A stretch of DNA of 33,361 nt from positions 1 through 33,361 of the forward strand of contig DATIXH010000224.1 in NCBI GenBank assembly GCA_035518775.1, given 5' to 3'. A program made the translations under genes and the position numbers. This DNA is from JBGPEQ01 sp035518775. GTDB lineage: Bacteria; Pseudomonadota; Alphaproteobacteria; Dongiales; Dongiaceae. The stretch's first letter is position 1; each line of letters starts with the position of its first letter. Of this stretch, positions 23,342 to 31,662 are shown piece after piece. The notes under the pieces are model-generated. The model saw only the letters and a program-made list of their open reading frames with translations, made no database searches and was not told the origin of the DNA.

Positions 23342-24331
23342 CTAACCGCGCTCTGTCGTCGCCTGGTCCAGGACCTTCACCCTATTCTCTAGCGTGCCGA
23401 TACCCTCGATGGTACAGGCGATGTGGTCGCCCGCCCCAAGGTACCCGGCGGGGCGCACGATGTCGTCACGCTGGTAGCTGACTCCGCCGAGTTGCGGGTC
23501 CGAGGCCCAGCCGGTGCCGCCGGGCGTGCCCGTGCTGATCACCATGCCCGGATGCAGCGTCAGATTCACCGAGAAGAAGTGGATGAGGTAGGCGACGCCG
23601 AACTTCATGCTGCGCGTATTGTTGTTCTGGCGCACCTCGCCGTTCACGGTGGTTCGCAGGTCGAGGTTCTGCGGGTCGGGAATTTCGTCCGCCGTCGTGA
23701 TGCAGGGGCCGAGCGGCGCCGAGCTGTCGAAGTTCTTGCTGGAGCCCAACTCGTACCAGGTGACACCGTCACGCACGCGCACCTGGCGGTCGCGGGCCGT
23801 GACGTCGTTGAGGATGGTGTAGCCGAAGACGTGATCGAGGGCGTCCTCGACGCGCACGTGGCGCCCCGGCTTGCCGATGACGATGGCGAGCTCCACCTCG
23901 TAATCGAGCTTCGCCGTCACGCGGCGGTCCCAGACGATCGGCTGCCCCGGTCCGATCACACAGGTCGGAGATTTCAGGAAGAACTCGGGCTCCTTGCCCT
24001 TGAGCGGCGATTCCGCCTTCTCCTTGTTGTGGTCGACGTAGTTGCTGCCGGCGCACAGGATGATCGGCGGCACCAGCGGCGCCAGCAGCGCCACATCGGC
24101 GAGCACCGGCAGCGCCAGGGCGCGCGCTTCCGCTGCCAGCCGCGCTCGCTCGATCTGGCGACGCGCGTCGGCGCCCCCGGCGATGATCGTGTCCATGCCG
24201 GCGAGCGAGCGCCGGGTCGCCGCATCGAAGAGGCCGAGCGCCTCGTCGATCGCAATCGGGTCCACGACCCGGTCGCCATGCAACTGCGCCACTCGCGGTC
24301 CGCTGGCGTGGGCGTATCGGATGAGCTTCAC
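23342..24331 (-). CDS. Fumarylacetoacetate hydrolase (FAH) family protein
   Basis: 329 residues, starting at GTG 24331 behind GGGAGG; the frame continues upstream to 24490 but that part is Arg/Ser-rich without a start signal. The C-terminal FAH fold begins near residue 92: AGSNYVDHNKEKAE, FFLKSPTCVIGPGQPI, KLDYEVELAIVIG (metal ligands Glu145 and Glu147), GYTILNDVTARD (Asp176) and MVISTGTPGGTGW. FAH-fold enzymes are Mg/Mn-dependent and cleave or decarboxylate beta-diketo acids, typically late in aromatic or sugar catabolism. The N-terminal domain MKLIRYAHASGPRVAQL is the usual short one. It is divergent from the OYE operon and could act on its product; the substrate is unknown. Confidence 0.9.
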   Translation of the reverse strand: MKLIRYAHASGPRVAQLHGDRVVDPIAIDEALGLFDAATRRSLAGMDTIIAGGADARRQIERARLAAEARALALPVLADVALLAPLVPPIILCAGSNYVDHNKEKAESPLKGKEPEFFLKSPTCVIGPGQPIVWDRRVTAKLDYEVELAIVIGKPGRHVRVEDALDHVFGYTILNDVTARDRQVRVRDGVTWYELGSSKNFDSSAPLGPCITTADEIPDPQNLDLRTTVNGEVRQNNNTRSMKFGVAYLIHFFSVNLTLHPGMVISTGTPGGTGWASDPQLGGVSYQRDDIVRPAGYLGAGDHIACTIEGIGTLENRVKVLDQATTERG

Positions 24332-24668
24332 AAGACCTCCCGCTGAAGATGGCGGCGCGACGCTCGACGCGCGCCGGCTTACCTTCGGTCTATAGGCCCG
24401 AACCCCGCCGCGGGAAAGAGACTCAAATGAGGAGGAATCGCTCGCGGTGGCGCTCCGGATGCGGCTGCGGGTGTCAGCCCCGTGCCGCACTGCAGCAAGA
24501 GGCTAGCTGGCCGACATGCGCTACTCGCGCGCTTTGCCGCGGTAGGCAGCGGTAGCAAAAGAGCCCCTTTATACGAAAAGAGACGCTTTTCTTGGTCGCC
24601 GGCTTGAACGCGCGAAATGCCGGGGATATGGTCTACCAAAATAAGAGAAGAGTACGTCCTTTGGGAGG
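24332..24668. other. Divergent control region between FAH gene and OYE operon
   Basis: 337 bases without a convincing gene. It contains the promoter/operator listed separately, a hairpin GAAAAG-AGACG-CTTTTC (24575-24591) upstream of the OYE gene, and TATAGA on the minus strand (24394-24389), a possible -10 of the FAH gene with only a weak -35. Nothing else was recognised. Confidence 0.6.
24604..24638 (+). promoter_or_regulatory. Sigma70-like promoter overlapped by a GntR-type site
   Basis: TTGAAC (24604-24609) and TATGGT (24627-24632) are separated by 17 bases, the standard spacing. TGGT-CT-ACCA (24629-24638) overlaps the -10 and probable start point, and matches the TGGT/ACCA half-sites common for FadR-subfamily GntR regulators. 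Such a protein is encoded as the second gene of the operon. Start of the OYE gene is 31 bases downstream. Confidence 0.6.
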
Positions 24669-26693
24669 ATGCGTCTGACGGCTTATCCGAAACTGTTTTC
24701 GGAATGGCGGATTCGCAACACGCGGATCCGCAACCGCGTGGTGTTCCCGCCGACCTGCCCGACCTGGACCGACGGCGGTGTGCTGACCGACATGGCCACG
24801 GCCTACTATCGCGAGCGGGCGCGCGGCGGCGTCGGCCTCATCATCATCGGCGCGACGCATGTTCACCCATCCTCCTTGGCCGCCCCGCTGCAGACGCCCC
24901 AGCTGTTCAACGACGCCAATCTGGGGCCGCTGGCCGAAGTGGCGAAGGCCGTTCATGCCGAGGGCGCCAAGCTCGCCATCCAGCTCTGGCACTCCGGCGT
25001 ACGCGGCATGCCCAATCCGAAGATGGATCCGGGTGCCGATTTCGATTCGACCTGGTTCACCTATTCGCCGAGTCAGGTGCCTCTCGGCGAGTATCCGGGC
25101 GCCTCGACGCCGAAGGCGATGTCGGAGGCCGAGATCCTGGAGATCATCGCCGCCTACGGCAGCGCCGCGGAGCGGGCGATCGCAGCCGGTCTCGACGGCG
25201 TCGAATTCCACATGAGCCACGGCTATCTGCCCTGGCAGTTCCTGTCGCCGCTCTACAACAAGCGCACCGACCGTTGGGGCGGCTCGTTCGAGAACCGCCT
25301 GCGCTTCCCCATCGAGGCCATCCGCACGATCCGGCGGGCGATCGGGCCCGAGCCGTTCCTCGGCTATCGCATCAATTCGACGTCGTTCTGGCCCGGCGAT
25401 CTCGAGATCGACGAAGTCAAGAAGATCGTCGCCGCGCTCGAGCGCGAGGTCGATATCGACTATGTCAGCGTGTCCGCGGGCGTGCACCATTCCTTCATCC
25501 ACACGCCCATGCATTTCGAGGGCGGCTGGGAGCGCGGCTATGCCCGCGACATCCGCAGCGTGTCGTCGAAGCCCGTGCTGCTGGTCGGCCGCATCACCCG
25601 GCCCGCGGACGCCGAGGAGCTGCTGGAGGCCGGCGACGGCGACGCCATCTGCCTGGCCCGCCAGCTGTTCACCGATCCGGAATGGGCGAACAAGGCGCAG
25701 GAGGGCCGCGAGGAGGATATCCGCCGCTGCGTCGCCGCCAATCACTGCTGGCGCAACGCCGCCACCGGCCAGCGCGTCCAGTGCGTCTACAACCCGGAGA
25801 TCGGGCGCGAGCGCGCCTGGGGCGCCGGCAGCCTGATCCGTGTTGCCAAACCCAAGAAGGTGCTGGTGATCGGCGGGGGCCCGTCGGGACTGGAGTTCGC
25901 GCGCATTGCGGCTGCTCGTGGGCACGCCGTCGTCGTGCATGAGAGGGAGCGCGATGTCGGCGGGCATGTCCGGCTGCAGTCGCTGCTGCCGGACCGCGAC
26001 GAGTTCCTGACGATCGCCCGCTGGCTGGCGCTCCAGGCCCGCAAGAACGGTGCCACCATCCGCACCGAGAGCCGCATCGACGAGAGCAATCTCGATGCCG
26101 TGCTCGCGGAGGAGCGGCCGGATCATGTCGTGATCGCCACCGGTTCCCGCGTCTGCGTCGACGGCTTCCAGGGTTGGACGGCGGCGTCGATCCCCGGTTG
26201 GGAGTCGGCCTACTGCGTTGGCTGGGACGAGATCGTGACGGGCGACGCGCTGCCCCGCGGCGAGGTTCTGGTGATGGACGACCTCTCGACCGCGGTGGCG
26301 CCGCTCACCGCCGTCAAGCTGCGGCTCGACGGGGCCGCCACGGTGCGGTTGGTGACGCGCTGGCCGATGGTGGCCATGGAGACGATGTACGACGTCTACC
26401 ATGACTGGATCATGCCGAAGGTTTTCGACCTGGGGGTTGAGATCGTTCCCCATCATTTCATTAAGCAGATCAGGGAAAACGAGGCCGTGATATACAATGT
26501 GCACAGTCATCATCAGGAACGAACGGTGCGGGCCGACACCATCGTCATGGTCACGGGGCGGCAATCGGTGAATGGACTAAGCGACGCGGTGCGCGCGCGC
26601 GGCCTCTCGGTCGAGACCATCGGCGACGCCAATGCGCCGCGCGGCACCTACGAGGCGGTGTTCGAAGGACACCGCGCCGGCCGGAAGCTGTGA
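24669..26693 (+). CDS. OYE-type flavin/iron-sulfur oxidoreductase (2,4-dienoyl-CoA reductase/demethylase-like)
   Basis: 674 residues. Domain 1 (about 1-345) is an FMN TIM barrel of the old-yellow-enzyme group: YPKLFSEWRIRNTRIRNRVV, HSGVRGMPN, DGVEFHMSHGYL, NKRTDRWGGSFENRLRFP and LLVGRITRP. Then a cluster motif RRCVAANHCWRN...QCVYNPEIGRE (Cys354, Cys360, Cys372), and an FAD/NAD domain with VIGGGPSG at 401. The overall layout is that of FadH and trimethylamine-dehydrogenase-like enzymes, including N-demethylases. One expected cluster ligand is Ala357. The GGGAGG Shine-Dalgarno touches ATG 24669 with no spacer, while an upstream in-frame stop (24642) rules out a longer start. The gene leads an operon with the GntR gene, whose start overlaps its stop or follows it closely. 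Confidence 0.88.
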   Translation: MRLTAYPKLFSEWRIRNTRIRNRVVFPPTCPTWTDGGVLTDMATAYYRERARGGVGLIIIGATHVHPSSLAAPLQTPQLFNDANLGPLAEVAKAVHAEGAKLAIQLWHSGVRGMPNPKMDPGADFDSTWFTYSPSQVPLGEYPGASTPKAMSEAEILEIIAAYGSAAERAIAAGLDGVEFHMSHGYLPWQFLSPLYNKRTDRWGGSFENRLRFPIEAIRTIRRAIGPEPFLGYRINSTSFWPGDLEIDEVKKIVAALEREVDIDYVSVSAGVHHSFIHTPMHFEGGWERGYARDIRSVSSKPVLLVGRITRPADAEELLEAGDGDAICLARQLFTDPEWANKAQEGREEDIRRCVAANHCWRNAATGQRVQCVYNPEIGRERAWGAGSLIRVAKPKKVLVIGGGPSGLEFARIAAARGHAVVVHERERDVGGHVRLQSLLPDRDEFLTIARWLALQARKNGATIRTESRIDESNLDAVLAEERPDHVVIATGSRVCVDGFQGWTAASIPGWESAYCVGWDEIVTGDALPRGEVLVMDDLSTAVAPLTAVKLRLDGAATVRLVTRWPMVAMETMYDVYHDWIMPKVFDLGVEIVPHHFIKQIRENEAVIYNVHSHHQERTVRADTIVMVTGRQSVNGLSDAVRARGLSVETIGDANAPRGTYEAVFEGHRAGRKL

Positions 26694-26698
26694 CCGCC

Positions 26699-27541
26699 AT
26701 GCGCGCGCCGGAACGCCAGGTCGGATCCATGCGGGCGAAAGCGGCGCCGCGGCATGCCGATCCATCCCGTCGCGAGCGCCCGGACGCCTCGCTTGACCTG
26801 CTCTTTGCGACGCGCGGGCGCGAAACGGTGCGCAGCAAGGCCCATGGTGCCGCCTCCGCCCTCCGCGCCTATGTGGAGGAGGGGATCGCCAGCGGCGCCC
26901 TGCCGCCGGGCATGCGGCTGCCGACGGAGATCGAGCTGATGGCGGAGTTTCGCGCCGGCCGCAACACCATTCGCAAGGCCATGCATGCACTGCAGGCCGA
27001 GGGCAAGATCGTGCGTCAGGTCGGCAGCGGCACCTTCGTTGCGGAGCCGCGCGCTGGCGGACGGCAGACGGCTGCCGGGGCGGGGCAGGCTGCCGTTTCG
27101 GTCGCCCGTCTGGCCAATCCATCGGACGTGATGGAGCTGCGGCTCGCCTTCGAGCCCGGTGCCGTCGCCATCGCGGCCCTGCGGGCGAGCCTGCAGGAGA
27201 TCGAGCATATGGAGCGCGTGATCGCGCGCAGCGCCCAGGCCGGCAGCCTGCAGGAGTTCGAGACGCTCGATTGTGAGCTCCACCGGTCGTTCGGGCGGGC
27301 CACGAAGAACGTCATCTTCGCCCGGGTCTATGACATCATCACGGCGGCGCGCGACCACACGGCCTGGGGCCGTCTCAAGGAACGCGTCCTGACGGGCGAT
27401 CTGCGTCGCCGGCACACACAGGAGCACGAGCGCATCGTCGCGGCGATCCGCGAGCGCGACGGCGAGCGCGCCTGCATCGAGATGAAACGGCACCTGGACG
27501 AGATCAACCGGGTCATGTTCGGCGTTCACGGCGGAGCCTGA
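26699..27541 (+). CDS. GntR-family transcriptional regulator (FadR/FCD subfamily)
   Basis: 280 residues from ATG 26699; GTG 26690 would overlap the previous stop (GTGA) and is an alternative. The N-terminal 40 residues are basic and disordered. A winged-helix domain follows (RAYVEEGIASGALPPGMRLP, ELMAEFRAGRNTIRKAMHAL, EGKIVRQVGSGTFV), then an all-helical FCD effector domain (about 135-270) with MELRLAFEPGAVAIAAL, DCELHRSFGRATKN and HERIVAAIRERDGE, whose Asp/His residues usually bind a metal and a small carboxylate. It is located in the operon it probably controls, and a TGGT-N2-ACCA site lies at the operon promoter. Effector unknown. Confidence 0.92.
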   Translation: MRAPERQVGSMRAKAAPRHADPSRRERPDASLDLLFATRGRETVRSKAHGAASALRAYVEEGIASGALPPGMRLPTEIELMAEFRAGRNTIRKAMHALQAEGKIVRQVGSGTFVAEPRAGGRQTAAGAGQAAVSVARLANPSDVMELRLAFEPGAVAIAALRASLQEIEHMERVIARSAQAGSLQEFETLDCELHRSFGRATKNVIFARVYDIITAARDHTAWGRLKERVLTGDLRRRHTQEHERIVAAIRERDGERACIEMKRHLDEINRVMFGVHGGA

Positions 27542-27553
27542 GGAAGCGGCGCG

Positions 27554-28330
27554 ATGGGCACACGTTTTGTCGAGCGGATGAGCGTCGAGGTCGACGGCCA
27601 GGGCGAGCCGCTGGTCATGATCCATGGGCTCGGCGGCACCTCCAACACCTTCACGCCGGTGATAGAGGGTATCGGCCGCCAGATGCAGGTGATCCGTCCC
27701 GACCTGCCGGGCTGCGGGCGCTCGCCGACGAGCGGGCGGTTCGCGCTCGAGGATTTCGCGGATGCCGTCGCGAAGCTGGTCGCGGCGCTCGGCATCGGCC
27801 GCGCCAACTTCGGCGGCCACTCCATGGGCACGATCATCTGCTTCCACATCGCGCTCAGAAATCCCAAGCTGGTGAAGAGTCTGGCGCTCCTGGGGCCGCT
27901 GTTGGCGCCCGCCGATGCCGGGCGGCAAGGGCTGCGCGAGCGCGCCGCCGTGGCGCGAGCGCAGGGCATGCAACCGGTCGCCGACGCCATCGTCCAGGCC
28001 TCGACGGCCGCCGTCACGCGGCGCGAGCAGCCCGTGACGGTCGCCCTGATCCGCGAGATGCTGATGCGCCAGGACGCCGAGGGCTATGCGCGCTGTTGCG
28101 AGGCCCTGGCGGACGCCGCGCCTCCCGACGTGGCCGCGATCAAATGCCCGACTCTACTGCTGACCGGTGATGAAGACCCGATCGCGACCGCCACGGGCAT
28201 GCGCGCCATCGGCGCTCGCCTGGCCGGTGCGCGCACGCGGGTGGTCGCCCGCTGCGGCCACTGGGCGACGTTCGAGCGTCCTAAGGAGACGGCATCGGCG
28301 CTGGAGGAGTTCCTCTTGCAACGGCATTGA
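27554..28330 (+). CDS. Alpha/beta hydrolase
   Basis: 258 residues, 12 bases after the GntR gene. The alpha/beta-hydrolase fold is clear: MIHGLGGTSNTFTP with the oxyanion-hole segment (22-35), DLPGCGRS (50-57), nucleophile Ser90 in GGHSMG, acid Asp208 in LLTGDEDPI and His236 in CGHWATFERP. There is no signal peptide. Closest in style are cytosolic ester- and C-C-bond hydrolases of catabolic operons. It probably acts on an ester, lactone or thioester intermediate of the same pathway as the neighbouring amidohydrolase; the actual substrate cannot be read. Confidence 0.9.
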   Translation: MGTRFVERMSVEVDGQGEPLVMIHGLGGTSNTFTPVIEGIGRQMQVIRPDLPGCGRSPTSGRFALEDFADAVAKLVAALGIGRANFGGHSMGTIICFHIALRNPKLVKSLALLGPLLAPADAGRQGLRERAAVARAQGMQPVADAIVQASTAAVTRREQPVTVALIREMLMRQDAEGYARCCEALADAAPPDVAAIKCPTLLLTGDEDPIATATGMRAIGARLAGARTRVVARCGHWATFERPKETASALEEFLLQRH

Positions 28331-28398
28331 GTAGAATTGACAGTCTGCAGCTCCGCGGCGTCGCAAGCTGGACGCTGGCGGCATCCAGGGAGGTCGTG

Positions 28399-29679
28399 AT
28401 GGCAAATGTTCTGTTCACCGGCGTGCGCATCTTCGACGGCAGCGGCGAGAATTCCTACACGGGCGAAGTGCTCGTGCAGGGCAATCGCATCCGGCGGGTA
28501 GCCCGCGGCGCCCGCTCGATCCCGACCCAGGGCGTGACCGTGATCGACGCCGCGGGCGCCACGCTGATGCCCGGGCTGTGCGACGCCCACGCCCATTTCA
28601 GCTGGAACGATTCCTCGAGTCTCGAGGGCATCTCGATGATGCCGCCGGAGGAACACATTCTCTACACGGCGGTCGTGGCGCGGACCTTTCTCGACCATGG
28701 CTTCACCATGTGCGTCGGCGCTGCGGCGGCCAAGCCGCGCCTCGACGTCGTGATCCGCAATGCCATCAACTCCGGGATGTATCCGGGGCCGCGCTATCTT
28801 GCCAATGGTCAGGAGATCGGCACGCTCGGCGGGCTCGGCGACACCAACCCACCGCACCTGAACGACCCGCTCATGAGCTTCGGGGCGATCTCTACGGGGC
28901 CAGAAGCGATGCGCGTGATCGTCCGCACGTTCATCAAGTATGGCGTCGACCTGCTCAAGCTCAACCTTTCCGGTGAAAGCATGACCGACACCCATGCTGA
29001 GGAATCCCCGATGTCGGAGGAAGAGATCATCATGGCCGTCACCGAGGCGAAGCGCCGCCGCAAGCGGGTCTGCGCGCACGCCCGTTCGGCGCTCTCGGTG
29101 AAGCAGTGCGTGAAGCACGGCATCGAGATCATCTACCACGCCAGCTTCGTCGACGAAGAGGCGCTCGACCTCCTGGAGGCCAACAAGGACAAGCATTTCG
29201 TGGCGCCGGCCCTGGCCTGGCTCATCACGTTGTGCAACGGCGACGCCGCCAAGTACGGCCTGACCAAGGAAAAGCTGGCGAAGATGGGCTACATGCGCGA
29301 ACTCGAGATCGCCATCGAGGCCTGCAAGAAGATGCACCGGCGCGGCATCCGCGTCCTGCCCGGCGGCGACTATGGCTTCGCCTGGACGCCGCATGGCACA
29401 TACGCCAAGGATCTCGAATATTTCGTCAACCTGTTGGGCTTCACGCCGGTCGAGGCGCTGGTGGCGGCTACCCGCCTCGGCGGCCAGATCTTCGGCAAGC
29501 CCAACGAGCTCGGGCAGGTGAAGGAGGGCTATCTGGCCGACCTCATCCTGGTCGATGGCGACCCCGTGACGAACATCCGTGTGCTGCAGGACAAGAACCG
29601 GATCCTCGCCATCATGAAGGACGGCGAATTCTACAAGGCGCCGGATCTGATGCCACACCGTCAACGCGTGGCAATCTGA
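28399..29679 (+). CDS. Metal-dependent amidohydrolase (imidazolonepropionase-like)
   Basis: 426 residues from ATG 28399 behind AGGGAGG; the frame is open to 28327 without a start signal. Amidohydrolase-superfamily landmarks are DAHAHFS (His64, His66), LKLNLSGES (Lys187, candidate carboxylated lysine), CAHARS (His227), YHASF (His247) and PGGDYGFAW (Asp324), plus the C-terminal EGYLADLILVDGDPV. These ligands suit a one- or two-zinc site that hydrolyses an amide, lactam or similar C-N bond. With the preceding hydrolase and the following amino-acid-type ABC transporter it suggests uptake and breakdown of a nitrogenous or amide compound. Substrate unknown. Confidence 0.9.
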   Translation: MANVLFTGVRIFDGSGENSYTGEVLVQGNRIRRVARGARSIPTQGVTVIDAAGATLMPGLCDAHAHFSWNDSSSLEGISMMPPEEHILYTAVVARTFLDHGFTMCVGAAAAKPRLDVVIRNAINSGMYPGPRYLANGQEIGTLGGLGDTNPPHLNDPLMSFGAISTGPEAMRVIVRTFIKYGVDLLKLNLSGESMTDTHAEESPMSEEEIIMAVTEAKRRRKRVCAHARSALSVKQCVKHGIEIIYHASFVDEEALDLLEANKDKHFVAPALAWLITLCNGDAAKYGLTKEKLAKMGYMRELEIAIEACKKMHRRGIRVLPGGDYGFAWTPHGTYAKDLEYFVNLLGFTPVEALVAATRLGGQIFGKPNELGQVKEGYLADLILVDGDPVTNIRVLQDKNRILAIMKDGEFYKAPDLMPHRQRVAI

Positions 29680-29716
29680 CGCCGGGAGAGCGGACAGGGA
29701 ACGAACGGACGCGCCG

Positions 29717-30574
29717 ATGAAGCTGTTCGTGCTCACCTTCCTGAACGGCTTGACGCTCGCCGGACTCTATTTCCTGGTGGCGAGCGGCTTCACGCTGGTC
29801 TTCGGGTTGATGCGCAACGTGAATCTCGCGCACGGCTCGCTCTACCTGCTGGGCGCCTACCTGGGCTACGAGGTCGGCGATCGCACGGGGTCATGGTTCC
29901 TTGCGGTCGCGGCCGGGTTCCTGACCGCCGCCATCTTCGGGGTTCTGCTGCAGATCCTGGTCTTCCGCCGCATGGAGGGCCAGGAGCTGCGGCAGACCTT
30001 GGTCACCATCGGCATCTCCATCGTGATGGCCGACTTGATGCTCGCGATCTGGACCGGCGAGACCTATCAGTTCGAGCCGCCCGATTGGCTGTACGGCGGC
30101 ACCCCGCTGCCCTTCGTCAAGATCTATCCGACAATCCGGATCATGGTGCTCGTCGTCTCCGTGCTGGTCGGCGTAGCGCTGTGGCTGTTCCTGACGCACA
30201 CGCGCATCGGCATGATGATCCGCGCCGGCGTCGATGACCGCGGCATGCTCTCCGCCTCCGGCGTCAACGTGCAGCGGGTGTTCGCCACCACCTTCGCGGT
30301 CGGGGCCGGCCTGGCGGGCTTCGCCGGCGTCGTCGGCGGCTCGGCGCTGTCGATCGCGCCCGGCGAGGACACGCGCTATCTCCTCGCCTCGCTCATCGTC
30401 GTCATCGTCGGCGGCATGGGCAGCGTACCGGGCGCAGCGATCGGCGCGCTGTTGATCGGCATGGCCGAGCAGTTCGGGCTGGCATATTCGCCGACCTACG
30501 GTGTCGTCTACACATTCGTGATCATGGTCGCTGTGCTGGCGATCCGGCCTCAAGGCATCATGGGGCGGGCATGA
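29717..30574 (+). CDS. livH: Branched-chain amino-acid-type ABC transporter permease LivH
   Basis: 285 residues with about eight hydrophobic segments. LVASGFTLVFGLMRNVNLAHGSLYLLGAYLGY is the standard LivH N-terminus, and the EAA-like cytoplasmic loop region lies around VDDRGMLSASGVNVQRVF. It forms the inner-membrane pore with LivM; such transporters often carry amides, urea, aromatic acids or amino acids rather than only Leu/Ile/Val. The stop overlaps the livM start (ATGA at 30571-30574). Confidence 0.92.
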   Translation: MKLFVLTFLNGLTLAGLYFLVASGFTLVFGLMRNVNLAHGSLYLLGAYLGYEVGDRTGSWFLAVAAGFLTAAIFGVLLQILVFRRMEGQELRQTLVTIGISIVMADLMLAIWTGETYQFEPPDWLYGGTPLPFVKIYPTIRIMVLVVSVLVGVALWLFLTHTRIGMMIRAGVDDRGMLSASGVNVQRVFATTFAVGAGLAGFAGVVGGSALSIAPGEDTRYLLASLIVVIVGGMGSVPGAAIGALLIGMAEQFGLAYSPTYGVVYTFVIMVAVLAIRPQGIMGRA

Positions 30575-31662
30575 GCGCCGTCGCCGACACGCTGCCGCGC
30601 GCGTCGCCGCAATGGATACGGCCGGTGCTGTCTTATGGAATCGCGGCGGTCGGGCTCGTGATCTATCCGCTCGTTGTTCCCGATTTCTGGGCCTTCCAGA
30701 TCGGTGCGCAATCCCTGTTCCTGGGCGTCATCTCCCTGTCGCTCATGTTCCTCGGTGGCTACGGCGGTATGGTCTCGCTGGCCCAGATGACGATCGCCGG
30801 CGTGGCCGGCTATCTGATCGCGATCGTCGGCGGCAACAGCTTGAACTTCGGCCCGGCCTGGCCCTGGTGGGCGGCGGTTCCGATTGCCGTCGCCGGAGGC
30901 ACGGTCGCCGCCGCGCTCATCGGCGCGATTTCTGTCCGCACCGCCGGCATCTATACGATCATGATCACGATCGCCATCGCCGTGGCGTTCTTCTACCTGG
31001 CTCAGCAAAACTACACGCTCTTCAACGGCCATTCCGGCTTCGCCAGCATCCTGCCGCCGCATGTCTTCGGGATAGACTGGCGGGCGCCGATACCGTTCTA
31101 TTTCCTGTCGCTCGCGGTCGCGGTGTTGAGCTACGCCATCGTCCTGTATCTGTCGCGCTCCACCTTCGGCGTGGCGCTGCAAGCGATCCGCGACAACGCG
31201 CGGCGCATGCGGGCGCTCGGCTTCAACGTGAGCGCCCACCGTATCGCCGCCTACGCGATCGCCGGCTCGATTGCGTCGCTGGGCGGCGTCCTGCTGGTGT
31301 GGTTCAACAGTCGGATCTCTCCGGGGACCATCGATACCGGGCCGATCTTCGACATCCTCATCATCGCCGTGCTCGGGGGCATGCGCCACCCGGTCGGCCC
31401 GTTCCTGGGCGCGGTCATCTTCGTGCTGCTCGAGAACTTCGCGATCGACTTCATCGACCGCGAGCGCTTCAACACGCTGATCGGTGCCTGTTTCTTGGCG
31501 ATCGTCCTGTTCTCGCCGGACGGCGTGTTGGGTCTATGGGGCCGCTTGGTGGCCCTGATCAATCGCGCTGGCGCCGCGAATCGCCTGCTTCAGCGCCCAA
31601 TCGGCAACGGGGACAGGACTCAACCGGCGGCCCCAGGCCGCCCCATACCAGGGAGGAGATGA
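30571..31662 (+). CDS. livM: Branched-chain amino-acid-type ABC transporter permease LivM
   Basis: 363 residues, second permease of the Liv-type importer. Hydrophobic segments include FLGVISLSLMFLGGYGGMVSLA and ISVRTAGIYTIMITIAIAVAF; the loop DNARRMRALGFNVSAHRIAAY is the usual ATPase-contacting segment, followed by IAVLGGMRHPVGPFLGAV. The start overlaps livH and the stop overlaps livK (ATGA at 31659-31662), so the three are translationally coupled. Confidence 0.92.
   Translation: MSAVADTLPRASPQWIRPVLSYGIAAVGLVIYPLVVPDFWAFQIGAQSLFLGVISLSLMFLGGYGGMVSLAQMTIAGVAGYLIAIVGGNSLNFGPAWPWWAAVPIAVAGGTVAAALIGAISVRTAGIYTIMITIAIAVAFFYLAQQNYTLFNGHSGFASILPPHVFGIDWRAPIPFYFLSLAVAVLSYAIVLYLSRSTFGVALQAIRDNARRMRALGFNVSAHRIAAYAIAGSIASLGGVLLVWFNSRISPGTIDTGPIFDILIIAVLGGMRHPVGPFLGAVIFVLLENFAIDFIDRERFNTLIGACFLAIVLFSPDGVLGLWGRLVALINRAGAANRLLQRPIGNGDRTQPAAPGRPIPGRR

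Noticed and set aside
24633..26564. 643-residue minus-strand ORF over the OYE gene
   Set aside because: Antisense shadow of the FMN/FAD oxidoreductase.
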